A stretch of 64,000 nucleotides of DNA from Himantopus leucocephalus (GCA_003993805.1 RSEF01000001.1:181370102-181434101), one strand, 5' to 3'; counted from the stretch's first letter, positions 1 through 13,530 are shown. Notes: generated from the sequence alone by a model not told the origin. Numbers and translations: made by a program.

Positions 1-457
1 AAGTTTTCAGTGAGTCAAAATTCTGTTTGGTTCAATTATTATTTACTGCTATTAGTATTTATCAGTTATATCTTCATGCTCACAAATGTTAAATTTAAAC
101 TATATCTTATTTTTATGTGGTGTTTGGTTAAACTGGGATAATAAGTTGTTTGTTTCTATGAATTATCTGCAGTAAAAATTGTTTCCATATATTATCCCTA
201 TTTTTCATATTTTCGTATCTCCTGTTCTTCACAATATACTAAGATGCATAAAAACTTCGTTGGTTTTGACCTATATGTAATCTGGTAGAGGATATTTGTA
301 GTTTGCAGATTATTATATAATATTTAATTTGGTTTACTGAAACTAATTAAGATTATTTTAATATTCAGATAGTTACTTCTGAATATAAACACCAAGTGTA
401 ATAAAATGATTAGTAAAATCTGTACATAACGTGTTGCAGGAATAGTTTGTTTTTCCC

Positions 458-466
458 AGTGTTTTT

Positions 467-499
<33 letters not shown>

Positions 500-513
500 T
501 ATTTATTTATCAA
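458..513 (+). repeat. T-rich low-complexity tract
   Basis: Runs of T interrupted by single A (TTTTTA-like units), ending in atttatttat. It could be a decayed poly-A/T tail, but no element is recognisable beside it. Confidence 0.8.
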
Positions 514-1947
514 ATCTTCCCAGTGTGCAAGTCTGTATTTTGAGGTTTAATTCTGTTTAGTTGCAAACAATATTATAATAAAATGAGTATTTCACATATG
601 CATCTCTACCGATTCACTAATATTTTGAGAAGCAAAGATACATAGGGATATCTGTCTTTCTCCAAGTCCATCAGGAGGTTTTGGTCTATGCTTGGGAAAA
701 AGCAACACAGTGAGTAGCCCCTTCACCTTTTGAAAGTGGACGAGGCTTTGTAGCATCCTGTACATGCAGAATAATCCACCTTTAAGAGGTTCAATATGTA
801 GTTGTTGATACTTCTGTCATTTTGCAGGACTGAGGAGTATCATTGCCAAAAAATCTTCTGTTTCTTTTCTGGATCTTCATCTTTTCCTCTGCGTGAGGAT
901 TGGTCTTTTCTTTTTTCTTGTACTTGGAGAGTTGTTTTTCACTCTGCTATTCTCTCTCCCACTTCCGTTTTCATGAAGGCCTTTTTTTTCAGAACCATGA
1001 AATTTGCACCTTTTTTTTTTTTCTAGCATGGGAAGAGAAAATATGTTGCTCAGTTCTGTTCTCTCCAATTTCTTCTAAGCGGTAGAGACATTGACCAAAG
1101 TCTTGCAAGTTAGAAACACTTTTTGCAGAGATGGGTTGACCATATCTGCTGTGAACTATCACGGGTATGATACAATTCCCACGAAAATCAAAGGGAGTCT
1201 TTCCTTTGATTATAAAGAAAAGGGCTCATGACCATTGTCGCCAACAGTGGCACAGTAATGATGCTGGAAGGGTATCAAGAAAGTCTTCTTTCATGCCAAA
1301 TCCAGACAGTGGAGATTCTAATAAATTCCTGTGCAACCTTTGCTCCATGCTACAACACAGAGGCTCTTTCATGGTCCTGAGCTTGTGCTTCCAAGGGAAG
1401 CATTTCGATTTTCCTCCTCTCTCTGCTCACTGACTCCACCTCGTGGAACTGGCTCACCTGCCACACTTTACAGTTTTCCGTAGAAGTGATAAATTCAGAA
1501 GTGGTGGATCGATGAGATAAGTTCAGCTTGGCTAGTTGGAAGTAGAAATGAATTGTCAAGCCAATTTAGAATTTCTGAAAAAAGGGGAAAAAATGGGCAG
1601 CTGGAGAAAAAAGTACTAAACCGTGCTTGGAGGACAAGAGTTATTGTAGATGAAGTCTGGGAAACAGGTATCTTCCAACCTAGTAGTCATTGGCCGCATT
1701 TCACAGAACATCTCTTCTCACTCCTCCCTCCTCCATAAAGCATCTTTGTTTCCTATTTAAAATCTGTGTTTTTCATAACATAGTAATTCATATTTATGTT
1801 AGCATCATTGTGTGTTAGGTATTTTCCAAACGTGCTAGACCAGAAGCTGCTCTGAAGGACTACTGTCTGACGTGTCCAGACAACCAGGACACTAAAAGAA
1901 GATATTGCTGGTATGCGTGTATGCTCAAGGTGCTAATGTTTAACATT

Positions 1948-2005
1948 TATATTGCAGTAATAAACTACCGAATTTGGTAGTTTATGTTTTAGCTTGTGCA
2001 ATATA
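1948..2005. repeat. Two-part inverted repeat (58-nt hairpin)
   Basis: Outer arms tatattgca (1948-1956) and tgcaatata (1997-2005) are perfect complements. Inner arms ataaactacc (1960-1969) and ggtagtttat (1976-1985) are perfect 10-bp complements around a 6-nt loop. The internal loop between them is 3 nt on one side and 11 nt on the other. It could be a MITE remnant or simple chance; the asymmetry argues against an ordinary microRNA precursor. Confidence 0.6.
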
Positions 2006-2118
2006 GGATTGCCCCTGTATATTGTGACATTATTAGACAAAAATTCGTATGCACTTGCGCAGTAGAGAAGCCCAACAATTTAAGGCTAATTTGACTAAAG
2101 TGTTTTCAGTGATGTGAT

Positions 2119-2136
2119 TGCTGCTGCTGCTGCTGC
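2119..2136 (+). repeat. (CTG)n short trinucleotide run
   Basis: tgctgctgctgctgctgc, about six units, in non-coding intron sequence. Confidence 0.9.
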
Positions 2137-2397
2137 AAGCTAGCATAAGCTTTAACAAGTTCTCATTCTTGAACAAGTTTAAGCAAATATAAGCCTCTTT
2201 GGGGCTAGAGTTTGCATTTTTCTTTGCTCAGAGTGGTCACACACTGAACTTGATTGTAACCTGAAGAAAATTAAGTTCCTGTATGTAATTATTGTGAAGG
2301 ATATGGTACACGGCCAGAGCATGTGTACTGAGTGTCTGCAGTCTAAGTGAAGTGGTCACCACCTTCTTTAAAATCATGGTTACAGAAAGAGAAGAAA

Positions 2398-2608
2398 TAT
2401 GAGAATCGTAGAATTGTAGCATCGTTTAGGTTGGAAAAGACCCTTAAGCTCACCGAGTGCAACCGTAAATGTAACACTGCAAAGTCCACCACTAAACCAA
2501 GTCCTAAACGCCACATCTACATGTCTTTTAAATACCTCCAGGGATGGTGACTCAGCCACTTCCCTGGGCAGCCTGTTCCAGTGCTTGACAACCCTTTTGG
2601 TGAAGAGG
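2398..2608 (-). mobile_element. CR1 LINE 3'-end fragment, antisense to DACH1
   Basis: On the + strand it reads as the reverse complement of a bird CR1 3' end: a degraded agaatcgtagaattgtag start, then ggttggaaaagaccct, then a 'ccaccactaaacca'-type segment, then 'cctccagggatggtgactc' and 'cctgggcagcctgttccag'. This order is characteristic of CR1 3' ends. The copy is 5'-truncated after 'gacaacccttttggtgaag', with no coding capacity. CR1 is the dominant bird LINE and commonly leaves such short 5'-truncated copies. Confidence 0.92.
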
Positions 2609-4309
2609 TAGAGGTGGAGAGCCTCTGTTCTCCCATTGCAAAGTGGGATGTGGGGGACACACTGGGTAGCAGTAAGGCTGTCTGAGAAAATGCAACAAGG
2701 TGGTCAGCAGGAAAACTAATACCACAAATAGGCCATACTTATTCTGGGGTAGGACACTCTCCATCCATGTTGAAGCTATTCAGGTACATGGAAGAGAATG
2801 AAAGATTTCTTGGACAAGACAAAAAAATGAGCATAAGTCTGTGTCATGATGATAAGGGCATTCATCAATAATGCGAAAAAGTTGAGTGCTAATCTGTGCT
2901 TAAATAATGTTTTAATGTAAACTAAGCAAAATCTGTAGAGCACAGCCACAAATCCTCCTCCCAGATGAATAGTCTTACTAATGTGACTTTTTTTTTCTCT
3001 CTTTGTCGTTTAGTAGATCCCTCAGTCTCTTCTTCAGTCTCAATATTACTATCCTGACCTGCCTATAGGATGATGATTAGTTTTCTTTTTAAGAAAGTGG
3101 AGTTGTATCGCTCTGCTTGGATTGAGAAAGTCATTCTGTCTGTGTATTTTGCATTCTGGATAAGGAGCCTATACTTTAGACTACTGTATACAAGTTAGCG
3201 ATTGCTGCTCTTTCTGTAGTAGCTGTGTTTTATGGTGAGAACTGTAGCTGCCTAATAGTTGGGCGACTACGGTCTCTGCATATAACCACTGTAGCCAGAA
3301 ACATATCCCAATAGTGATTTATGTCATCTTAACATAGATGACTTAAAAGAGAATGGAATGAATAGGTCTTGGAGGGTGTCTCTCGCTCTCCAGAGAAACA
3401 TCATAAATGACTAACTTTGACGGAATACTTACTCCTGGAAAATTTGCGCTAGTCTAAATTAATATTCCTCCTTAAAACTTTTTTAAAAAAATCAATGCCT
3501 GTAAATGAAAAAGGTTGTGAAATGACTACAGTACGTTGTAATGAAATGTTTACTATTTAAAGATTGACTTCTTCATAACTTCAAAATATATTTTACTTGC
3601 TTTTTGCTTGGACACTTAAGTCTAGAAGTGAGCTATTCAGCTTCCAAAAAATAACAATATAAATTTGAAACATCATCACAGTCTTTTCAGAACTGATGGG
3701 AAATGGTGCCACATCTAATACATTATTTATCAAGCTACGATTGCAGGAATAACAAATATCTTAATTAGTGGAATTAATCAATTATGCCTTCATACATTAG
3801 TTGCCTGTAGTCCTCTATAAGAGAAAAAAAAAAGTTTATTCTGTTATTCTACCTTTAAAAAATGTGGTTATCATGCTCTCCTTCTTTCAAGCATTTAGAA
3901 CAAAGTCCTGATAATTTAATTACATGCCTCATTCAAATGCAGGATCATATGAACCTGTAATGGCTCAAATCATCTGTTTACTAATAATTCATCCAGTAGT
4001 GCTTTTTTTTGAAGGGAGAGGGGAAGGGAGAACCTTATCTGCAATTTCACTTTGGTACAGTATTATAATTAAAAAAGAATAACAATATAGTTGTACAGTC
4101 TGCCATTTAGTTCAATGTTTTTGGGTGCATTTAAGCTATTGAATTAATCTCACTTTTAAACAATAGAATATAATACTTTAATAGCTTGCCTTTGCACTGG
4201 CTTTGTGGGATGCTGAAATTAGTATTATAATGCACTGTGTATAGTTTCTGCTGAATCTGATTGCTTTAGCAGCAGTCAGTTTGATAGTATCAGGTTCCAG
4301 CTTGCATTG

Positions 4310-4329
4310 CTGGGTCAACATGGACCCAG
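4310..4329. repeat. Short palindrome with 7-bp GC-rich arms
   Basis: CTGGGTC (4310-4316), spacer AACATG, GACCCAG (4323-4329). It stands out against the AT-rich background and lies in a non-repetitive stretch. Confidence 0.6.
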
Positions 4330-5951
4330 GCCATTAAAGGAGAAAGGTTCAGGGAAAGTTCATTTCTATTGTTTTACCATGGTTACAAAACAGAAAAAAA
4401 AGGAGAAATCCTGCATTTGTAACATATTGCTTCCTTGGGCCCTGAAGGTAGTATGATCTTTTTTTTCCTCTTAAATTGAACACAGAAATATAAACCTCCT
4501 GATTATCTGTAATGTAAACAAAAGAATATTTTCTGATCACTTTTAAAGTAAAACACAGATGTTCTGCATTGACTGCTGATGTCATTAAACAAAATGTTTG
4601 TATTCATTTAATTTGATCTCCTGAACTGTTAGCGTTTAAATTTGTTACTAGGTCAATAGAAAAATTAAAGCTTCATACCGGCTGTTAGAATACTGACTTT
4701 TGTTTACATATTTTTCACTTTAATTAGCTCACAGTAAGCCTGTTGAAATGAGTATGTTTGCTTTTTCTTTAAAATATAACCTGCCCATTGAAGCGTTTTC
4801 TTTTTATTGTGGTTGTAAAATAAAGAAACATTTTCATGAAAAAGTGTGATCTTAAATGTCATCATATGTGTTTAACATTTATGGCAAGGTTGTAAACCAC
4901 TTGTGAGGTACCATTATGAAAGGGGTTTAAGTCTTAAGATAAACGTGTTCTTTACATATATAAGAAAAAAGAGAAAGGGTAAAGGACTTATCACAGCATT
5001 GGTATGTTTTACATATGAACAGTTGAAGAAAGCTAATTCTACGCCAGTTGAGTACTTCATTCAAAGAGGTAAATTGTGTAATAGGTCTAGTGTAGAATAA
5101 AATTTGTTATCTATACCAATGTGAAGAAATTCTGTAAAGCAAAAGGTTGCACAAACATTCTCTTAATGGAAAGAGTTGCATGAAATTTGACTGAACTCTG
5201 AAGGTTGTGACACAGCATAATCTTCAACAATACGTTTTTATTTATAAAGGCCTTTATGTATAATTCCTATAAGCCACTTTTTAGATAAGTGAAGCTATTT
5301 GTAGATCTGACTGTTACACAAGTCAAAGTGATAATGGCATTCAAGATAACATTAGTTATGGAAACTAGCTTACAGGGGTGAGTGTATATTTGTTATTTTC
5401 CAGAGTTGCCTGCCTCTATTATTATTAAATGTGATCTCATTAAGAAAAGCAAATTTCACATATGCTAAGCTGGGCCAGGATGAATGTGTACTTTAATTTA
5501 AGATCTTTGGGGAACACGCAGATAATATTGTTGACTTAGTATGTGTCATTAATCTTCCAGGACGGTGGTGCAAGGCATGTGCTCTTAGTGTCTTTCTACC
5601 CAAAGAGGTTTACGGGAGAGGTCTGTGGTCATTCGAGTCATCTCACTATACAATTGCTATTGACTGAATTGACATTTGAGTCTTAACAATAACGTTGTGG
5701 AAAGGGGGGGAAAAAAAAAAGAGAATACTTGGTTGTTGTTCAGCATATGTGAGAGTTAGGAAACTTTATAGGGTGCAAATGAGGACTAAGTAAATGCTTT
5801 TACCCTTTGTTTACCCTTGACTACACTTCTACGTTTGATATGCATTAGCAAATGACATCTGTTTTTTCAATTGACTGTGGTGCTCATTTTCTTTCTTAAA
5901 TGATTGTGTTAATGTTACTGTGCCCTGCTAATCACCTGCAGGGATTGCAGT

Positions 5952-6312
5952 TTGTATGTATGCATACTACACAGACATTCCCCCCCCCCAATACGTTTGC
6001 GTATGTAGACGTTCCAGTGATCATCCTTGTAGATCATGGTTCTGTCATGATGGGGACATTGGCGATACTCATCGTGCACCATTTAGTACTTGGTGAAAGA
6101 GTCACAGAAGCTAGAGTGGACCTGTTTACATACTATGTGTTTCTCTAGCTCACCTGAGTNCTGTATGTATGCATACTACACAGAGATCATGGTTCTGTCA
6201 TGATGGGGAGATTGGCGATACTCACCGTGCACCATTTAGTACTTGGTGAAAGAGTCACAGAAGCTAGAGTGGACCCGTTTACATACTATGCGTTTCTCTA
6301 GCTCACCTGAGT
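5952..6312 (+). repeat. Abutting direct repeat around single N (6160), with a 56-bp indel
   Basis: The left copy (5952-6159) and right copy (6162-6312) share tgtatgtatgcatactacac, 'agatcatggttctgtcatga' and the stretch through 'ctctagctcacctgagt'. The right copy lacks the 56 bp at 5975-6030, including a run of nine C. I count four substitutions in the shared part, three of them C/T. The N at 6160 sits next to the boundary of the two copies. Confidence 0.9.
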
Positions 6313-8560
6313 GGTGCATAGTCTCACAACCCGGTGGGAGAGAAGGTGGCAGTCGGTACTTACTGAAGAGGATGAAGTCTAGATTAGTTCCTCCTTTGCT
6401 TTAAGTTGTGTGAGACAGAAAGCTTTTGGGAGGACTAAATCTGCTATACCCAGTAGTCCAAGGCATGTCTTGTCATTATTTTTTTCTTAAGTCATTGGAT
6501 AAATGGCTAAATTGGAACAGATCACTGCTTTACTGTTCTGCTTGCCGGACTCCTTTTGTGTATCTGAGCCTCTATACTTGGAAGGTACTGCTTAAAAACT
6601 GTAAAACTTTCATCTCTTTTAATAGACAGTGTAATGAAAAAGCATCATTACAAACATATTATACGTTGCCACTTTATTCAGTTCTAGTAAAGCAGATTAT
6701 ATCTGATATCCAAGTCAAGAAAGTCTTGAAGGCATCACTCTGACGTTCAGCCAAGCGTGTAACCAAGCATGTTTGTGGGCAGGATAATGTCTAATTTCAT
6801 TCCTGTTCTGTAAAAGGGATACTCTTCTGCCATTTTTTTTTTTCCTAAGAACTTGGTCGATTACCACAGAAACTTGCCCAGTTCTGCGAGAAGTACTGAT
6901 CCACAGCATAGAAGACATATTTTTTGGTCAAGTAGGTGTTTCTTTGGTATCATCTTTAGTACTGGAGTGAATCTTGAAACTGCAAAAGCTAGTATGAAGT
7001 CTCAAGCAAACAGATAGCATCTTGGGGAAAACAGCATTGGTGAAAATGTCCCTCTTGGATTGATCCATGACACTTTGATCAGTGTTTACAACATCTAACA
7101 TTCAAAGATCATCAGGCAGAACAAAATCAGGAGAAAAAATGTTTGGATTAGTTTATTTGATTATTTTGGATGATTTTTCATTTCTAAGCCCTTAACTTGC
7201 CTGTGGCATAACATTTTCAGAGCTTTTTCTGCCTGTGAACAAGACAGAGTCTTACAGGAAAGTAAATTTTTATTGGTAAGAAAACAGAACAGAAACTGAG
7301 GTACTCAGTTTTTGAAGCTAAGGCTTTCAGAAAAGTAGAAAATAGGAAGAGTCAAAATAGAATCGTGAATTGACACCTGCTTTGACTCTTGCCTAACTTG
7401 ATTCTGGGTGTGGAAAGAAAATGTGTTTGTAATTATTATGATTAATTTGTATTTCATTATCATCTCAGTGCTCAGTCATGAGCAAGTCTGCAAGTCTGTG
7501 GTGCCATTTTGACCATCTTGGAAGTTGTGCTACTCTAAGAAATTCTTTTCCATGGAATTCTGTCGTACATGTCCCGTGCTGCTGAAGATAGGAAGTTCAT
7601 AAAAGGAAAGATGAATTGAATTGAAGGTGTCTCAACCAGAATTCATAATGAGAATGCATTTACAACCATTAAAATTACATGACGAATTTGGTCTTTTAAT
7701 TTGGGGGTTCTTTATTTTGGCTAATGTGAGATGTTTTTGAGAAACACACTTAGATCTTTTCAGACCAGGTGTAGCAGTAATTTAAATTAGTTTCAAAGTG
7801 TAATATCTTTCTGTCATAAGGTGCTTTGGAGGTGGGAAGTAAAGGGACTAAAGCAAGTTTAAGTTTTCCAGTCACAGAGTAAATACAGAGCAGTTCCATG
7901 GTTAGGCATGTTAAATTACATAATAAAATAAACTTCTCAGTAACTGATTTCTGTCTTTCTGTAAAAAAAAAAATCCTTTGATATCTTCCTATGTAACTGT
8001 ATTGTATGAAGGTTCACCCAAATGCAATTACCAGAATGACACAGAAATATAAATAATAATAAAATCTTACAAGAAGTAGATACATTTGTCAGCTCTGTTA
8101 CCCAGAAACATGCTACTTGTACTACTTAACAGAAATGACTGATTAACTTTTCAGTGTTTCCCTAGGATAACACGTTAGTAGCAGACTGTTACTTCTGATA
8201 GGGCAAACTTTACATAAGATAATTATGGGACAGCTTTGAGCACTGTCTGTATTTCAGACCTGCAAATAACATATCTACAAACACCGACTAAGGGGTTATG
8301 GTGTTATATTTTACGGTATCACCAGATTTGCTCCTCTGTAACTTGATAGCAATACATGAATGACTTTTAAGTTGTTGAAAGGCTAACAAGTAAAAGTATC
8401 TTTGGCTGGATCACTTTAATATTTCCCCTTGAACCTACAGTATTGTCTATTTTTTTTTAATTTAATCTTTTTAGGACTTGGGAGTCGTGGATTGCTATTC
8501 TGTATCGTCCAAATTACTATAGTACTACTACTGCTCAGCAGGGAAAATTGTGCTACTATT

Positions 8561-8685
8561 CATAGAATAGAATTATCATAGAATCATAGAATTGTCTAGG
8601 TTGGAAGGGACCTTGAAGATCATCAAGTCCAACCATCAGCCTAACACTGCCAAACCCACCACTAAACCATGTCCCTAAGCACCAT
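8561..8685 (-). mobile_element. CR1 LINE 3'-end fragment, antisense to DACH1
   Basis: Begins with the inverted octamer-type tail (catagaatag ... tcatagaatcatagaatt), followed by 'ggttggaagggaccttgaag', 'atcatcaagtccaacc' and 'ccaccactaaaccatgtccc'. Only about 125 bp of the 3' end remain, so it is strongly 5'-truncated. It is better preserved than the copy near 2.4 kb, which suggests a younger insertion, though this is a judgement by eye. Confidence 0.94.
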
Positions 8686-8948
8686 GTTATTCATACCGTT
8701 ATAGATGTTGCTCTGCAAAGAAAAGGGGAGGTTGAATTTGGGTGATTGTTTCTGTTCCTTGCCTTGCACAAGGAAAAGAAAATGCAAATTTTTTTTATTG
8801 TATTCCATAGTAGAATATAAAGGCCAAGGAAGGCTACATCTAAACTTACGAGTCTGGAACACTGCAACACACCTGGGATCTTGATTTCACAAAGAAGAGA
8901 TTTTGGGGGACTGGGTACACAGATCAGGGATTTTTCCTGGAATATACC

Positions 8949-8981
8949 ATAATTCATTTTTTCCNATAAGTGATTTTTTCC
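8949..8981 (+). repeat. Short direct repeat (16 bp, 14 matches) around single N (8965)
   Basis: ataattcattttttcc (8949-8964) lies directly left of the N, and ataagtgattttttcc (8966-8981) directly right of it. It has the same layout as the larger repeats at 6160 and 23354, but it is short and T-rich, so chance is possible. Confidence 0.5.
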
Positions 8982-11900
8982 CTATGAGTTCATATTTTGC
9001 TGTGTTTTGGAAGTAAAGTAGAATTAGAGTACACACAAGGGTTTACTAATTAAAGAGTACCTACAAGGGTAATCAGCCCTCTTGTATCTCTTGGTCCACA
9101 TGGAGTTTAAGCGATGGCCATTGTGCTGGGTGTTGCACAAACCCATTGCTATACTAATAGCTGGTTTCTGTCCCAAACAATTTGAAGTCTGAATGACAGA
9201 GGTGGAACTAACAATGTGCATACTCATTAACTTTTAGTTTAGGACTTGCTTACTGATATCAGGTAGAAGTGCCCTCGGTCAGAGAGTAGACTCATTTCAC
9301 CAGTGTTACTTGCACAGTGCTACCCAACATAAATATCTTACTCTGGTCCTGGATATCCATTCACAGATTTGTATTTATACATATATGCAAATACAAAACA
9401 CCTTATTTAAGGTTTAAATTCTTGATTTTAATGGATACCATCAATCTGTGTTACATCAGCTGTGCAGTTACAGCTATACAGACTAATGGAGAGTCTTTTC
9501 AGTATTTCATATTGCTACTGTTACTCTCAAATGTACAATAAAAGTCACTTTTCAGCTTTTATTTAGGTGGTTCCAGCAATTCTTTGGAAGTGTACGGTTA
9601 ATGAGTGTGGGTTTTCAGAATTAAAAAAAAGGTGAATAAAGGGCAGTGAACATTAACCACAGTCTCTGGCAGAAGCTAGAATAAAATTTTTCATTTTGAG
9701 TATAAATAGTTTTTTAAAGGGCAAAGGGTTTAAGATATAGGCAGCTTCATTAAAAAGGTGACAGTTCACTTGTTTCAGCATTTCATGCGAAGAATTGTGG
9801 CCAATTAAGTGATGAATGCATTCAGATATTACAGTGGATACACTTATATGATAGAACTCCATTATCAACTGTTATGAATAAGAATAGCATATTAATTAAC
9901 AAACTGCCAGGAGAACCAGAGTATTTTCACAAAATACTTACCTTGAATAGTACAATTCTTTTTTTTTTTTTTTCATCTTTACTTGAGCTTAAATCAGCAT
10001 TGAAATGTGTACCTATCTTTAATTTAATACAGGTGGTAAAGAACACCAGCTCTGTGACCCCTTGAGCAATGGTGGGCTTGTTTATTATGTAGGTGTTTTT
10101 TCCTGCTGTGTTTCTGTTCTTTTTTTTTTTTAAATGGATGTCAAAATGGCAGCTGCTGCCCAGTATGCTCTACTGGAAGACAAATCAGATGCTAATTTTC
10201 TAGACAAGTTAGAAGTTTCTTAAATGAAGATACTTATGTATGTATGGTTATATATCTGTTCAAAAGAGGAGTGTGCTATTCTATGGCCTAATTCTGCTTT
10301 GAGTGTAATTGGTTATTTGTACATGCAATTATCTGATTTATGTTCACAAATTTGTAATTACATGTGCAAGTTATATGCAGAGATGAATGCAGATGGTTAG
10401 AAAACAAGCCTTGAAGCAGGACCGTTCATTCCAACTAAAGTTCATACATTTAAATCATTGTTTCGGGCCATCTGCAGACTCTTAACAGACATAACCACAT
10501 CAGTTACACTTGCTTCACATTAGGAATCATCTCAGCAACTTGAAGTAGAAACTTTTTTAAAAAATGAAAGCTTAAAATTCTTTTAGATTGTGTCGTTATG
10601 GTTCTAACCTGCCTTTCTGGCCTATAAGCTCCATGCTTGACATTTTTATAATATACATAGTAGATGTTGTTTTGAGGGGATGTTTTTAGAATTAAAAGCC
10701 TAAGAAAAGATGAAAACAGTTGAGGAAAAAATAGGCTTTGCATCTGTTATACTTTGGGGTTTCATGTGGGTGAATAACACTGTTAGAAGGAATCGTTTAG
10801 CTTGCATATTTAAATTATGGGTGCGGTTTATGCTGTAAGGTTGAGTGAAATGGGAAAGGCATCTGTTATAACTTGACAGAAAGAGCATTTGTGGGAAGCA
10901 TGCACTTTAAATCACTGCTCTTTGTACAGAGTGGGGTTTTTTTTTGCAGTTGAAGAATTATTCTGAAAAGACAGCAGTGTAAATAGAGGAAATAAATATG
11001 ATTTTGCAAGGTTTTCTTGTTGCTGTTGCCAATATTCCTAAATATCTTTCTTCAGGATCTCTGGTGCTGTGATTTCTGTACTTCTATTGGATATTCTGAG
11101 TACTCTTTCTGAAGCAATGTTTATATCAAGTGAAAATATATCAATATGGTTTGAATTTATCCATGAGTTCTGTTTAATAATTGCATTTCGTTGTTCATTC
11201 AGTCTTATTTTCTACCCCAGCTTGTATGGCTGTCATCGTCAGAGGCTTGTGTTTCACAGTTATTACATAATCATGAGAGCCAACATACTTAAATGTTTTA
11301 AGAACTTCCAGGCAGGTCTAGTGTTTCAGCTAATTAGATGAAGCAGCGAACTTTTTGGCTTAATTTACTTCTGACATCATAATTCTGCCACCCAACAGAA
11401 TTAGATTAATTTCTTATCTGTTTTTCCCTTTCCAGTGGATGACTTACAGATCTCAATTTCATTAATAGAACAGTCACATTTCAGTAATATTTTAAACTTA
11501 TGTACAATCACAGCTGTATTCAAATCTGGTACTGTAATTTACTCCAGTAACACTCAGCTTTCTAACTGGTTTTATTTGCTTTCTTGCCCTTTAGGTTATT
11601 CACATATTCAAGTAGTATGGTCAGTCAAGCAGAATCTTTTTCTTACATTCTTTCAATGTGTTTGTAGTGGGACTTCAACCATCAAGTGAGAGCTGGCAGG
11701 TGCTGCTGTAATATATATTCTATATATTTTTGCACTCCTGTACCTTCTATCTTGTACACTTCTATCAAGAATATTCCTGATCTTGCTGAAAAGCAGAGTG
11801 ATTTGGGCTGCAGGGTTGAGGAAGATGGAAATGACGTGATGTTTACATGACTGGTCTGTTAGGAAAAGAAATAATTCAACAAGGTCTTCTCTACTCCCCC

Positions 11901-12659
11901 AAAAGTTTAGTATCCTAATACAAACCAGTGCTCGTGTATTACTGCTGTAAATGGCTTTGGAATGAGATATTGAGTGCAATATATTTTCTTCCATTTAGCT
12001 TAATTATTTGGGCCACTGATAAACTGGTGCTGCATTTCTAACCGAATATCCGGTTTTGGCCATTTTGGTTCAAAAATAGCAGTACAGTGTTCTGTTAATG
12101 AAATGCAGTAATATTTTATCAGTATGCTTTTTCCACTACTCACTCCTATAACATGATGTAATTCTTTTAAAGATCATTCATGTACTTTGTGAAGATTTTT
12201 AAACAGATCTTTGTATTTATTTTTATCAGCATTGCTTGCTGTCTTAGTAACTCCTAATATATCATGAGTTCAGCACTAATTATTGTGTGAGAACATTTTC
12301 TGTTTAACTGTGAGAAGAAAAATAAATTTAAGGTAATTGCACTGAGAGTTTTATTGTTTTATACGACTGCTGCAAGTAAAAAGGACATGGTGTGATTTCT
12401 AACGTTTGTTTTACTAACTGCCAAAATAGATATATGCCCAGTCTTAGAACTGCATTCTTCTGCTTTGTTCTTCAGTGGGAGTAGAAGGGGAAAACTTAAA
12501 ATAGTAAAGTATAAGGTTTAGATCGATGTATGTTGTCATTTTTTTTTGCCTTTAAAATGCTAGTTCAGTGCATTAGAAATATTTATGAAGGTTACCTTGG
12601 CAAGCAAGTGTTTTCCAACCAAAGGAATTAAATTACACAAAAGGTTTAGTCAGTCTTCC

Positions 12660-13020
12660 TAGACCTTATTTTTCAGAATTGACACGCCCTTGGCTCAAGT
12701 CTTATTCATGTGAAGGCTGCACGTATGACGCCGAGAGCAGCACGGAAGCTATCTCAAAAACCAGAAGTACCACGTATACTGTGTGGGAAGAGTCCACTGT
12801 CTTTGATTCCAGGTTGTCACGGGCCATCGCTGTCTTTGCATTAAGTCAGCACGTAGCCTCAGGCTGTGACATCCTCAGCCCATTTGCAGTGGCCATCGTA
12901 TGGCAAACACGTAATATCCACTTCCAGTAGCTGTTGACCTAACTTCCGTTCAGCCAGCTTCTTTGAGGTCAAAAATTCTGCGTCAGGCTTTGAAGCTCTG
13001 AGGGGAGGTAGAAGAACTGA
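12660..13020. other. GC-richer block of unknown nature in AT-rich intron
   Basis: Contrasts with flanking AT-rich DNA and contains several CpGs (for example acgtatgacgccgagagc). An 83-codon + strand ORF (12679-12930) has no recognisable domain and no clear splice borders. It could be an old decayed transposon, a retained regulatory block or a relic of retrotransposed DNA. I cannot decide. Confidence 0.35.
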
Positions 13021-13530
13021 GAAATAAAGCCCAGGTTTTCAATATGTACCGAAATGGGATGCATAAATGCTGACGTAGCTAAAATTGATATTGATATTCA
13101 AAGCTGTTCTAAGCCATTCTAAGAACATAAAAAATACATGAAATAAATTTGCCAAATGCTTGTTACAGATTTGCTGCCTATCACATCTGGAGTGTAACTG
13201 TCCCCGCCACCCCCCAGTATTACTGATTATAAAACTGCCTGGCCAATGGCAGCTTCACTGCATCGTGTTTGCTCAGTTTGAAATGAGGACAGTATTTCTG
13301 TGTACTAAACTTGCTCACAGACAAGGTTAAAAATAAAACTGTAAATGTTGAAAGCTGGCCCTGAAAATAATTAGTTTTGGCTGGAAAGGCAGTGTGCCTT
13401 CTTACAGCTGGTCAGAGTTGCTGTTTTCTTTAGGGATACTTCATGAATTGAATAAAAATAATTTTAAGAGTGAAACGTTGTTCATCTAGCGTTAATTTTG
13501 CACAATTACTCCTCGAAGGAATTTCTTCTT

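Noticed and set aside
11653..11994. 113-codon minus-strand ORF
   Set aside because: No recognisable domain or gene context; treated as a chance frame.
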